Shown: piece after piece, positions 33,559 to 45,624 of the stretch
Layout: the number at the start of each line of letters is the position of its first letter
Numbering within the stretch: position 1 is the stretch's first letter
From: Planctomycetota bacterium
Lineage (GTDB): Bacteria; Planctomycetota; UBA1135; GCA-002686595
NCBI GenBank assembly: GCA_029250885.1
Contig: JAQXEK010000036.1
Coordinates: 1-64,000 of the forward strand
Direction: 5' to 3'
DNA length: 64,000 nt
Position numbers and translations under genes: made by a program
The notes under the pieces: generated by a model
Database searches by the model: none
Seen by the model: the letters and a program-made list of their open reading frames with translations, nothing else
What the model was told of the DNA's origin: nothing

Positions 33559-34710
33559 CTATGCGCTGCGCAGGAACGACTTGTCGAGTCGAATCACAAG
33601 CCACAACCCGCCGATGGACGCTGAGGGCACAGCGATCATGGGGCCAAGCAGTGGGACAGTGAAGACAAGGCCTACAGTGCAGCCAAACAGAGTCACGGGC
33701 ACCAGGTGCCGCTTGAGGAAGCGGATACGCTGCCCTAACTGCCAGCCCCGGCGCTCCATAGGAATCTCAAGCATTCCTATAGCTGTGCTGAAGCCGACAA
33801 TCGCGCTGTACAGCATAGTGCCAATCACCGGCACAAAGTGCAGGGGCAGCAAGAGCAGCAGCAAGAAGAGCGTGATCACGGCAACCTGGACGCCGACCCA
33901 GAGTGCCCTAGACTCGGTCGTCCGGATCCAGCGCAGCCACTTAGAGTACTCGGCGCCATGGGCAAGACCAGGCAGCCCAGTGGGGGACATAGCGGCGATG
34001 AACGGGGCCAGGAAGGCTATCGCGGAGACCAGAAGCCAGCTACCGGGAAGGACGGCGAAGAGCACCCCAGAGAGGGCGACCCCGGCGCCGCCAAGCAGCC
34101 AGGTGTAGCGCGCGCAGATCTCGGGTGCCAGGTCTGTGGGGCGCTTTAAAGTGCTGCGTGGGTCCCTGCCGAACCACTTGGCTTCAAGCTTGCCTTGGAC
34201 CTCGTCCAAGAACGGTCCGGCAATGGCCTCGTACACAATCGAGAAGCAGTACCATGCCGCGGCCCAGGCCACCAACGTGAAGAGGATCCACGAGCTGCCG
34301 CGCGCGATCGCCATGCCGAAGCCCTCGTTCATCAGCCACTCGACCCCCGAGCGCCACCAGCCATCGTCCCAGGTCGAGAGGGACAGGCGCTCGTCACCCG
34401 AGCCCAAATGCGTGTCGAGGAACCTAGTCGTCCAGCCGATGGCCCAGTTGACGGTTCCAATGAAAATGGCCAAGGTCAAAAGGAACGGGGGCAGTAGCAA
34501 TCGCTTGATACCGCGCGTCACGAGCAGAATGCCGAATCCCTTTAGCAAGGCCGTGCCGCCAACTCCAAGGGCTCCGGCGCCGCCCACAGGCTTGCGTACG
34601 TCCATGTGCAGTGCTCCGTCTGCCCCCCATCCGCAGTGGATACATGGACCTGACACGTTCTCATACCCGCAGACATTGCAGGGGCAGACGGTGGTTTTGT
34701 TCTCGGACAT
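33559..34710 (-). CDS. EI24-domain membrane protein with N-terminal Cys-rich motif
   Basis: 383 residues from the ATG at 34710 (MSENKTTVC). The first 27 residues hold five cysteines (Cys9, Cys11, Cys14, Cys23, Cys26) and a His, a likely zinc ribbon. A multi-helix membrane region of the EI24/CysZ type follows, with KRLLLPPFLLTL as its first helix and VPVIGTMLYSAIVGF later. CysZ members carry sulfate, but EI24 proteins of this length are not assigned. Upstream Met codons (to 34932) add residues without a domain, so I prefer the short start. Confidence 0.65.
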   Translation of the reverse strand: MSENKTTVCPCNVCGYENVSGPCIHCGWGADGALHMDVRKPVGGAGALGVGGTALLKGFGILLVTRGIKRLLLPPFLLTLAIFIGTVNWAIGWTTRFLDTHLGSGDERLSLSTWDDGWWRSGVEWLMNEGFGMAIARGSSWILFTLVAWAAAWYCFSIVYEAIAGPFLDEVQGKLEAKWFGRDPRSTLKRPTDLAPEICARYTWLLGGAGVALSGVLFAVLPGSWLLVSAIAFLAPFIAAMSPTGLPGLAHGAEYSKWLRWIRTTESRALWVGVQVAVITLFLLLLLLPLHFVPVIGTMLYSAIVGFSTAIGMLEIPMERRGWQLGQRIRFLKRHLVPVTLFGCTVGLVFTVPLLGPMIAVPSASIGGLWLVIRLDKSFLRSA

Positions 34711-34953
34711 GGCGTTTGGGGGCAAGGGGCGGGTCATCAGGGTACTTGGCGGCGATGCACTTTGGCAAGGCATCCGCGCAGCTTGGGGGGGCATGCGCAC
34801 GGGGCGGGGAATCGACTGCGCTGCACCGTAATGGCTCGCTATACTAGTGCGGCCGATTCGAAGATACGCCCCAAGGATGGGCGATGTGCTCGATGCCCAG
34901 CGCTCGGCGCGAATCTGCCTCGGATTTTTCACCGATTACCCCTGCGACCAGCC

Positions 34954-36129
34954 ATGGCCCTCGACCCGTACAAAGCGCTCGATTACTTCAACCTTGACGA
35001 CCAGTTCAGCGAAGAGGAGCTGATGATCCGCGATGCCGTTCGCACGTGGACGTCCGAGCGCTTCGTCCCCATCATTGGCGAGCACTTCGAGGCGGGCACC
35101 TTTCCTATGGAGCTGGTGCCCGAGCTCGGTGAGCTTGGCGTGTTTGGCTGCACATTCCCGGAGAAGTACGGCTGCGCTGGCTTGAACAGCACCACCTACG
35201 GGCTGATCTGCCAAGAGCTAGAGCGCGGCGACAGCGGGCTGCGCTCCTTTGTCTCCGTCCAGGGCTCCCTGGTCATGTACCCGATCTTCACGTTCGGAAC
35301 GGAAGAGCAGCGTATGGAGTGGCTCCCGAAGCTCGCCTCGGGCGAAGCGGTCGGCTGCTTCGGTTTGACCGAGCCGGACCACGGCTCGGACCCGGGTGGC
35401 ATGACGACCCGCGCGGTAAAGGACGGCGAGGACTGGATCCTCAACGGTCGTAAGATGTGGATCACGAACGGCACCATCGCCGACGTGGCCATCGTCTGGG
35501 CCCAGACCGAGGACGGCATCCGCGGATTCTGCGTGCCAACGAACACCCCCGGCTTCAGCGCTCCCGAGCAGATGCACAAGTTCAGCCTGCGCGCATCCGT
35601 CACCTCGGAGTTGGTGATGGAGGACGTGCGTCTGCCAGGCTCCGCACTGATGCCGGGAACCGGTGGACTGAAGAGCCCCCTGATGTGCCTCACGCAGGCG
35701 CGTTATGGCATCGCATGGGGGACCGTTGGCGCGGCCATGGCGTGCTTTGATGAGGGCCTGCGCTACTCCCAAGACCGCGAGGTCTTCGGAACACCCCTAG
35801 CGGCCAAGCAGTTGGCGCAGAAGAAATTGGCGGATATGGCTACGGACATCTCCCTGGGTCAGCTGATGAACCTGCGCCTTGGCCGCATGAAGGATTCGGG
35901 CACCATGAAACCCCACCACGTCTGCATGGCCAAGCGGAATGGCTGCGAGCTAGGGCTCAACAGCGCCCGGGTTGTCCGCGATCTGCTGGGCGCTAACGGC
36001 ATTAGCTTGGAGTTCCAGACTGGGCGCCACATGTGTAACCTCGAGTCCGTGATCACCTACGAGGGCACCCACGATGTACACACCCTCGCGATTGGTATGG
36101 CCCTCACCGGGCACTCGGCCTTCCGCTAG
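34954..36129 (+). CDS. Acyl-CoA dehydrogenase, probable glutaryl-CoA dehydrogenase
   Basis: 391-residue FAD enzyme. The N-terminal helical domain, the beta-domain motif GCFGLTEPDHGSDPGGM and the C-terminal catalytic base Glu370 (TYEGTHDVH) are intact. SVQGSLVMYPI and the surrounding residues match glutaryl-CoA dehydrogenase, which oxidises and decarboxylates glutaryl-CoA to crotonyl-CoA in lysine and tryptophan breakdown. Start at 34954 (MALDPYKA); the open frame upstream to 34762 does not match. No other lysine-degradation gene is adjacent. A terminator follows at 36157. Confidence 0.85.
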   Translation: MALDPYKALDYFNLDDQFSEEELMIRDAVRTWTSERFVPIIGEHFEAGTFPMELVPELGELGVFGCTFPEKYGCAGLNSTTYGLICQELERGDSGLRSFVSVQGSLVMYPIFTFGTEEQRMEWLPKLASGEAVGCFGLTEPDHGSDPGGMTTRAVKDGEDWILNGRKMWITNGTIADVAIVWAQTEDGIRGFCVPTNTPGFSAPEQMHKFSLRASVTSELVMEDVRLPGSALMPGTGGLKSPLMCLTQARYGIAWGTVGAAMACFDEGLRYSQDREVFGTPLAAKQLAQKKLADMATDISLGQLMNLRLGRMKDSGTMKPHHVCMAKRNGCELGLNSARVVRDLLGANGISLEFQTGRHMCNLESVITYEGTHDVHTLAIGMALTGHSAFR

Positions 36130-36156
36130 GGCTGAAGCAAGCTAGAAACGAAAGCC

Positions 36157-36200
36157 GCCCCCTCGTCACTAGCTTGTGGCGAGGGGGCAGCTCTGTTTTT
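36157..36200 (+). terminator. Rho-independent terminator after the acyl-CoA dehydrogenase gene
   Basis: GCCCCCTCGTCAC (36157-36169) pairs with GTGGCGAGGGGGC (36176-36188), a 13-bp stem with one G-U pair and a 6-base loop. A T-run at 36196-36200 follows. It ends the transcript 27 bases past the stop codon. Confidence 0.85.
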
Positions 36201-36372
36201 GGGTAGGCAAACTCGGTGCGCGTTTGGAAGGATCCGAAGACGGGCTCCGTCGCCTTGTTCCCCGGCAAGCCTGATCGCCCCGCGCCGATTCTCGGGATCT
36301 ACTTGCCGACTCGCGGCCGCCCCCCAAAATCCGGGATTAGGCCTGCTGATCACCCCCGAATGAGGGAATCCC

Positions 36373-38149
36373 CTAGGTCTGGGAGCCGGTCTGCACGGCC
36401 CATAGGCTCGTGTAGACGCCGCTCTTAGCGACCAGCTGCTCGTGGGTGCCCGATTCGATCACACGCCCGTGCTCGAGCACGTGAATACAGTGGGCGTGGC
36501 GCACGGTGGAGAGGCGGTGGGCGATCAAAATCGTGGTACGTCCCTTCTCGATAGCTGCAAAGCTTCGCTGGATCGCAGCTTCGGTCTCGTTGTCCACGCT
36601 GGAGGTGGCCTCGTCGAGCACCAAGATGGGCGGGTCCTTGAGGATTGCTCGGGCAATCGAGATACGCTGGCGCTGGCCACCGGAGAGCTTCTGGCCGCGC
36701 TCGCCGACGATGGTCTCGTACCCCTCGGGGAAGGCCTGGATGAAGTCGTCGGCCTCGGCGGCCTTAGCGGCGGCCGTGATCAACTCCCGGGTGGCGTCGG
36801 GGCGACCATAGGCGATGTTCTCGGCCACGGTGCCATGGAACAGGAAGACATCCTGACTAACCAGGCCGATGGCGCCGCGCAGGTCCTTAAGCCTAAAGCT
36901 GCGCACGTCTTTCCCGTCGAGGCTGACCTCGCCGCCCGTGGCGTCCACGAAGCGCAGCAGCAGCTTGATCAGGGTCGACTTTCCCGCGCCGGTGGACCCC
37001 ACGATCGCGGTAGTCTTACCCGCGGGCATGGTCAAGTCGAGCTGCTGGAAGATCGGGACCTCGGGCCGGTAGGCAAAGTCCGTCTTGGTGAGGCGCAGCT
37101 CACCCTTGACCTGTGCTAGCTGTAGCTCATCGGGACCGTCTTGGATCTTTGCCTCGACCCCAAGCAGGTCCAGCAGCCGCGCCGTCGAGGACATGGCGCG
37201 CTGGTACAGGTCAAAGGTCTCGCCAAGTCGAGTCAGGGGCCACAAGAGGCGCTGGGTCAGGTAGACGATCGTAGAGAACACGCCGACCTCTAGGGCGCCG
37301 TCGTGCACCATGTGGCCACCAACGATCAGCGTACCTAGGAAACCCGTCAGCACCGCCATGCGGATCATGGGCGAGAAGGCCGACGAGAGTCGGATGGCCT
37401 TGCGGTTCGAGTCGCTGTAGCGGAGGCTGGTTTTCTCCAGGCGCTGGATCTCAAACTCCTCGCGTGTGTAGCTCTGGATCGTGGCGATGCCCTGCAGGTT
37501 GCCGGAGAGGTCTGCCGAGAGGGCCCCGACGTCCTCACGAACGGCGTCATAGCGCGGTGCGAGCAGGCGCTGGTAGCGCATTGATCCCCAGATGATGAAT
37601 GGCATAGGCGCGATCGCGAAAAGGGCAATCGTCGGGGACAGGAACAGGTACAAGCCGCCGATCACAATCACGGTCGTGGCGACCTGAATCAGGTTGTTGG
37701 CGCCATTGTCCAGGAAGCGCTCGAGCTGGTTGACGTCGTCGTTGAGCACCGACATCAGGCCGCCCGTACTGTGGTCGTCAAAGTAAGCGGGCTCGAGCCC
37801 TTGGACGTGGGTGTAGGCGTCCATGCGCAGCTCGTGCTGCAGGGTCTGGGCGAGCCCTCGCCAGAGCACACCAAAGGCGTACTCGAACAGGGACTCGGCC
37901 ACCCAGATGAAGACCGTCATCACGACGATCGCCATAAGCTGAGTCGTGAAGCTCTCGAAGCCCAAGGAGGCGACCCAAGAGGCGTCGCCTTTGACGACCA
38001 GGTCGATCGCGACGCCGATCAAGAGCGGCGGCGCTAGGTCGAAGACCTTGTTTAGGATCGAGCACAGGGTGGCCAGCGCCGTGGTGCGGCGGTGGGGTCT
38101 CGCGTACTCGAGCAATCGGCCCAGGGGCGTCCCCTGGTCCGACTTGGGG

Positions 38150-38172
<23 letters not shown>
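36373..38172 (-). CDS. ABC exporter, fused membrane and ATPase domains (MsbA-like)
   Basis: 599-residue half-transporter. Six membrane helices occupy about residues 25-330. The ATPase domain has Walker [10 protein letters not shown], signature LSGGQRQR, Walker [11 protein letters not shown] and the H-loop IAHRLS. The architecture is that of MsbA and other lipid or drug exporters. It is the last gene of an operon that includes kdsB and pyrG, which makes lipid A-type export a reasonable guess. The start overlaps the DUF1844 gene by 23 bases. Specificity is not proven by sequence. Confidence 0.85.
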
Positions 38173-40973
<2,801 letters not shown>

Positions 40974-40976
40974 AGC

Positions 40977-41525
40977 TCAGTTGCTCCGGAAGATGTTGGC
41001 GCCGTTCACGTTCTCGACCGTGCGGTAGCCGCTGGTCTCATTGAACAGAGCGAGGAAGAGCTTGTATTGCTCCCCGAACCGGGTCAGCTCGTCCTTCGTG
41101 AGGCCCTTGCGGAAGGTGATCCAGCCGTGTTGCAAGCCCTGCTTGACCTCGAGTACGCTGTGCAGGGATTCACCCGCCTCTTGCGTAAGTGTGAGCGGGC
41201 CGCGCCCCGGGCGCGCATAGTCCCAGAATCCCTCTTCGCCGTAGTAGTCGATCAGGGCGCCGAGCAGCTCGCTGGACTGGATGCGCTGGTCGGCCCTCGG
41301 ATCGGCCCCGTTGGACTCGGCATAGGCCGCGTTGGCCAGCTCGAAGACCGTGCCGCTTGCGTTATCCCTAAAGTCGCGAAGGGAGACCAGCATATCCGGG
41401 TACTCCGACTCGGCCATCGACTTGCCCGGCCCAGCGCAGGACGATACGAAGATCGCAGCGAGGGCAAGCAGCGGCAGGAGGGCTTGGAGGGCGGCGGGCT
41501 TTGGGCACATAGGTCTCGGGGGCAT
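40977..41525 (-). CDS. Predicted lipoprotein, first gene of the kdsB operon
   Basis: 182 residues from the ATG at 41525; the ATG at 41510 (MCPKPAALQ) is an equally good start with a GAG upstream. The signal ends in the lipobox VSSC. The mature part is helical, with TFRKGLTKDELTRFGEQYK, and is not a family I recognise. An upstream Met at 41651 places 42 residues before the signal and is unlikely. Its stop is 3 bases from the kdsB start, so it is very probably co-transcribed. Confidence 0.65.
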   Translation of the reverse strand: MPPRPMCPKPAALQALLPLLALAAIFVSSCAGPGKSMAESEYPDMLVSLRDFRDNASGTVFELANAAYAESNGADPRADQRIQSSELLGALIDYYGEEGFWDYARPGRGPLTLTQEAGESLHSVLEVKQGLQHGWITFRKGLTKDELTRFGEQYKLFLALFNETSGYRTVENVNGANIFRSN

Positions 41526-41701
41526 CCAGTGAGAATCAACAGGCGAAAACGGATGTCCGAGGCCAAAAGGCCCTCCGGACTTGAAAACAATAAGGGCCAC
41601 GGACCGCCGGGTAAAGCCTCCCCCCAAGTTTGCTGTCCAGGACTTTCTCAAGTCCTGATTTGGGGCCTAGATTCCTAGGTTTTGCGCCTCTCTGCGCCCG
41701 C

Positions 41702-44041
41702 CTAGCTGTCTTTCTTTAGGGGGCGCCCGTCGTCGGCGAGTACGGCGTCGTCCGGTACGGGCAGCCACACGCCTCCGATCTGCATCAGGCCGTCCGCGCT
41801 GACGCGGTAGTTGTCGTCGGAGATGTAGAGGGATTTCGAACGCCGCTTCGAGATCGGGCGCACGGCAGTGGGGTGGAAGGGGTTGAGACCGCCTAATTGG
41901 CGCTCAACGCCGTCTACAATCCCGTACTCCGCAACGCCCATCCACAATTTGGCGGGCAAGGAGTCTCCACGGCAGTTTGCGCCGCCGAACTCCCGGGGAT
42001 CTGTGGGCACTGGAACCGGGAAGCTCTCACGGATGACCCACCCCGTCTCCAGCGCGCTGGTGCTCCAAGCGCCGAACGCCAGCGGGGTGTTGCGGTCGAT
42101 GGAGCGGTTGTCGGGGTCGGTCAAGCGGATCACGGACCGATAGTTGTGCTGGTTGGTCGGGCCCACGTACCAGTGGAAGGTCATCCAGCCAAGCTCGCCG
42201 CCCGCGATGCCCGTCTCGATGTCCCAACCCAGCAGCACCATCTGCATGACCTCGCCATCGGGTTCGGGGCGACGGAAATCTACACTGTGGGGAGTCTGGA
42301 GCTTGGCTTGGTATGCGCCGGCGTCGATATCCTTATAGACCTCGAAGAAGGTGCGCTTCGGCTCCTTGCCGGGCGTCCGCTTCTTCAGCACGTACAGCGC
42401 GCCAAGCTCTTCGAAATCGCGTTGGCGATAGAGAATGTCCACGATCTCAAAACGCTCGTTGACACGGCGCATGATCTCGGGATCTTGGGTGAGTACCTGT
42501 AGGTGGGCGACGAAACAGTCAAGTTGATCGATTTCCACTAGCACTTGGCGCTTGGCATTGTCATCGAGCCCAGCCCAGCGATCCATGTGGTGCGATAGCT
42601 TTACGATCGCCAAGTTCTCGGTGTCGCGGAAGCGCACGGCCCAGTAATAAGCACTGGCCATAGTCCAGCTCTCGCCTGCGGCCGCAGCCTCGCGATCCAA
42701 AAGCTCTGTGGCTTGCCACCAGGCGCCAAACTTGTGCAGGTTCGTCTCCTTAAGAGTGGAATAGCTGCCAACTAAAAGCCACACAAGGCAACTGGCGATC
42801 CCGAGTCTCGCGAGGATAGTGCGCGAGAGGTGCCCCTGTGTGCCCTGAAGTGTGCGCCACAATCCGTCGAATCCAAGACCGGCAAAGAGCGCGAGAAACG
42901 GCAGTAATGGAAGCCACAATCGAAAGGACTTAGAGGACTTGAACGACAGCATGGCGACGTCCAGTACCACTACAACGAGCAGCAATACAGCACCCTGGGG
43001 GCGCTTGCGCAGGCCAGAGAGCATGCCAATCACGAGGGCCCCGATCACAGGTACCGCCATGAACAACACCTCGAGGTTGCGCAGGTACCAGTCGCGGCTC
43101 ATGCTCGATCGCGTCAGGGCGATCGCAGCCTTAGGGTCGTTGTTGGCTACGAGAGCAGTAGACTCGGGATTGATCGCGTTGTAGATCGCGTGGGCAATCT
43201 CGCTGCAGTAGGGCACGCCGAGCTTAGCCAGGAGTTGGAAGAGGTTGCCGATGACGCCAAAGTTCTGGGCGAGGTACGGCAGCAAGCTCGATCCAAAGGA
43301 GCCGTAGGTAAGTAGGTCCAGGAGGCACTGCAAGGTGGCCATGCCTAAGTACGCAAGCCAGGCGGTAAGCCAATAGCGCGCACCGCGTAAGCGGCCCTTA
43401 AAGAGGGCGCCTAGCAAGAGAATGCCCGCTATGGGAATCGTCTTGAAAGCGACCATTAGGCCCAGTCCAAGCCACATGCCCACAGCCGTGGCGTGGCGCG
43501 TTTTAAGTCCACCTCGTGTCCCATAGTCGAAGGCGAGCACCATGCAAAGTGCGGCCAATATTGCCGTCAGCGGCTCGCCGGAATATTGCAAGAAGACCGG
43601 GTTAAAACCGGTCACGACTCCAGCGATCAGTCCCGCTCGACTGCCGAAGAGCCGGGCGCCGGTGCGCACGACCACGACGACGGTGGCCAGGCCGACGGCC
43701 AGCATCACAGCGCGGATGCAACCTAGGATCCAATGTGGTGGAAGGCTTAACAGATCCCCGAGCCAAAGTAGGGGCATCAGCAGTCCGGAGAAGGCAAACG
43801 AGCGCACCGTGTTCGGGTCCAGGGAGTCTCCGCGCAGGATTTGGGTGGCGCGGTCGAGGTACTCGACCGAGTCGGCCAGCAGGAACCCCTGGATCTGGGA
43901 AAGGGTGTAGAGCTGGGCCAAGAGGCAGGCCAGAAGCAGCTTAAGCAGAGTCGCGGTGGGGACCTTGCCCTGGTTAGTTGGGAGGGAGGCTGCTGGGCCG
44001 CCTTGGGGGCGGTAGTGGGGCTTGGATTCCTTTTCGTACAT
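41702..44041 (-). CDS. GT39-type membrane glycosyltransferase with C-terminal soluble domain
   Basis: 779 residues. About ten membrane helices fill residues 25-430; the first loop contains LLADSVEYLDRA, an acidic site like that of ArnT/PMT-type glycosyltransferases, which use polyprenyl-phosphate sugars on the outer face. The remaining 340 residues are soluble, probably periplasmic, with beta-rich parts such as MVLLGWDIETGIAGGELGW. The acceptor (protein or lipid) is unknown. The GT2 enzyme at 4.5 kb could in principle make a donor lipid. Single gene on the minus strand. Confidence 0.7.
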   Translation of the reverse strand: MYEKESKPHYRPQGGPAASLPTNQGKVPTATLLKLLLACLLAQLYTLSQIQGFLLADSVEYLDRATQILRGDSLDPNTVRSFAFSGLLMPLLWLGDLLSLPPHWILGCIRAVMLAVGLATVVVVVRTGARLFGSRAGLIAGVVTGFNPVFLQYSGEPLTAILAALCMVLAFDYGTRGGLKTRHATAVGMWLGLGLMVAFKTIPIAGILLLGALFKGRLRGARYWLTAWLAYLGMATLQCLLDLLTYGSFGSSLLPYLAQNFGVIGNLFQLLAKLGVPYCSEIAHAIYNAINPESTALVANNDPKAAIALTRSSMSRDWYLRNLEVLFMAVPVIGALVIGMLSGLRKRPQGAVLLLVVVVLDVAMLSFKSSKSFRLWLPLLPFLALFAGLGFDGLWRTLQGTQGHLSRTILARLGIASCLVWLLVGSYSTLKETNLHKFGAWWQATELLDREAAAAGESWTMASAYYWAVRFRDTENLAIVKLSHHMDRWAGLDDNAKRQVLVEIDQLDCFVAHLQVLTQDPEIMRRVNERFEIVDILYRQRDFEELGALYVLKKRTPGKEPKRTFFEVYKDIDAGAYQAKLQTPHSVDFRRPEPDGEVMQMVLLGWDIETGIAGGELGWMTFHWYVGPTNQHNYRSVIRLTDPDNRSIDRNTPLAFGAWSTSALETGWVIRESFPVPVPTDPREFGGANCRGDSLPAKLWMGVAEYGIVDGVERQLGGLNPFHPTAVRPISKRRSKSLYISDDNYRVSADGLMQIGGVWLPVPDDAVLADDGRPLKKDS

Positions 44042-44587
44042 GCTCTGCGTCGTGAGCTCAAGGATAGGGCGGTGCTGGGGGCGAGGGGATGGAAATCTCG
44101 GGGGTTGGTCGGTTTGGCACTCTTTCTTGCCCGTGTGACAAGGCGCTTGTCCGCGTTCTTGGTGTCGCGGTCGCCCCTAGATGGAAGGGGTGAGCCAATC
44201 TCATCTGATAGGGACTCAGAAACCCCATGGAATGCCCACCAATACGCTGCTCTGCCTCCAACAGGCGCCATCAGGGTCGCCATAGGCACTTGACCCGTAA
44301 GATATCGCATTTTTAGCGCGTGGAATGTGCTGGCAACGCTTTTGGCTTGGATCTAGGGGTTCACGGGGCCTGGCTTGCGGCGTTGGGAAATTGAGGTACA
44401 CGATGGAGTGTCTAAATCGAAATGGACCACTGCATTTTGTGTATTTCTTGGGTGGATTCCCTTGGATTGGCGCCCTGGATTGGGGATAGTTGACTCTTGG
44501 AAGCGGTGCGCCGCCTCCTCGATCTTCCACCAAAACATGCCTTACGCTCCCCTAAGGGGGCATTTGGGCTCCCCTTAATAGTGCGAT
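44042..44587. other. Divergent intergenic region
   Basis: About 545 bases between the starts of the glycosyltransferase and the LysM gene. Several short frames are open but none has good composition or a family match. It should hold both promoters. A sigma-54-like string at 44115-44130 has the wrong spacing (see rejected items). No clear structure. Confidence 0.5.
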
Positions 44588-45376
44588 ATGGGCAACTTTG
44601 AAAAACTCGTCGTCTTGACGGTCCTCTTCCTTACGGCAACCATCTTTGGCGTGTCGGTCCACAAGGGGGGTGAGGAGCTCTCCGACGACCCCACGGGGAA
44701 CACGGCCTTGGAAGAGCCGGCCAAGAAGGACCAAGCCGTTGGGAAGAAGGGCGGCTCGCTGCCCCTGTCTGGCCTCGTGGACCTAGATCCCAAGGCGACT
44801 CCCGGCACGAAGAAGCCCGTCGCGACTGGCACTGCAAAGGTCCCCACCCAGCCCACGGAAGAGGTTGCCAAGCAGACCGATCCCAAGGTCGAGACCCGCT
44901 CTACGAGCACCGAGCGCAAGAGCATCCTGATCACCACTGAGGGCCTGTCGCCCGCTCCCGGTAGCGACGAGTACATGACCTATGTCCTCAAGCAAGGGGA
45001 GAGCCGCATCATAATTGCCAACCGCTACTACGGCAGCCGTAACCGCCGTGACATGCTGCTGCGCGACAACGAGGGTGTGAACTTTCTGGCGGGAGAGACG
45101 ATCATGCTTGCGATCTACGACTTCGAGGACGATGCCGGAAAGCGCGCAAAAGTGAGGCCCGCACCGCGGCACGAGGCCCCGAAAGCCGTCGTCACCAAGG
45201 CTAAGGCCCAGGTGGCCAAGTACACCGTGGTTGAAGGCGACAGCCTTTGGAGCATCTCCTTGGATGCCTACGGCAAGGGCAGCCTTTGGGGCGAGCTCTT
45301 CAAGGTGAACCGCGACCAGATGGCCAACCCGGACGACCTCAAGGTCGGAATGGTCCTGCGCCTGCCGGCTCTCTAG
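44588..45376 (+). CDS. Membrane-anchored LysM-domain protein
   Basis: 262 residues. An N-terminal membrane helix (about 6-24) is followed by a Lys/Pro/Thr-rich spacer, then a degenerate LysM-like unit (about 135-180, YVLKQGESRIIIANRYYG) and a canonical C-terminal LysM (about 213-262, YTVVEGDSLWSISLDAYG, ending VGMVLRLPAL). LysM binds N-acetylglucosamine polymers such as peptidoglycan. The protein probably links the inner membrane to the wall. A strong terminator follows. Confidence 0.8.
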   Translation: MGNFEKLVVLTVLFLTATIFGVSVHKGGEELSDDPTGNTALEEPAKKDQAVGKKGGSLPLSGLVDLDPKATPGTKKPVATGTAKVPTQPTEEVAKQTDPKVETRSTSTERKSILITTEGLSPAPGSDEYMTYVLKQGESRIIIANRYYGSRNRRDMLLRDNEGVNFLAGETIMLAIYDFEDDAGKRAKVRPAPRHEAPKAVVTKAKAQVAKYTVVEGDSLWSISLDAYGKGSLWGELFKVNRDQMANPDDLKVGMVLRLPAL

Positions 45377-45415
45377 GCCACCAACAGTCGGCCCTTGCGG
45401 GCGACCTGATCAGCC

Positions 45416-45464
45416 AAGAAGCTCGCTCGTAACTCTACCTGAGTCGCGGGCGAGCTTCTTTCTT
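45416..45464 (+). terminator. Terminator after the LysM gene
   Basis: AAGAAGCTCGC (45416-45426) pairs perfectly with GCGAGCTTCTT (45450-45460), an 11-bp stem, and the descending arm runs into TCTT. It ends about 40 bases after the stop codon. Confidence 0.75.
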
Positions 45465-45557
45465 GGCCAGGGCCGAACCAGCCCCAAACAGGCCTCTTGC
45501 TCAAAAGTCGACACAAGCAGGGGACTTTCGGTGATGATTTGGGACTATAGAGAGAAG

Positions 45558-45588
45558 AGGGCTAGCTTCCGTTTAGGAAGCTAGCCCT
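45558..45588. promoter_or_regulatory. Perfect 13-bp hairpin upstream of the glutamate-cysteine ligase gene
   Basis: AGGGCTAGCTTCC (45558-45570) and GGAAGCTAGCCCT (45576-45588) form a perfect 13-bp inverted repeat with a 5-base loop. It lies 36 bases before the ATG of the ligase. No T-run follows on the plus strand. It could be a leader RNA hairpin, an operator or a second terminator of the LysM transcript. Confidence 0.5.
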
Positions 45589-45624
45589 AATCCGCCACTC
45601 TTCCGCGCATCTGCGCCAAGATCC

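Noticed and set aside
44115-44130. Sigma-54-like string TGGCAC then TTGC between the glycosyltransferase and LysM genes
   Set aside because: The GG to GC spacing is one base too long; sigma-54 promoters need strict spacing.
44216-44533. Minus-strand frame of about 105 codons in the large intergenic region
   Set aside because: No family match, poor composition and no start context; probably chance.
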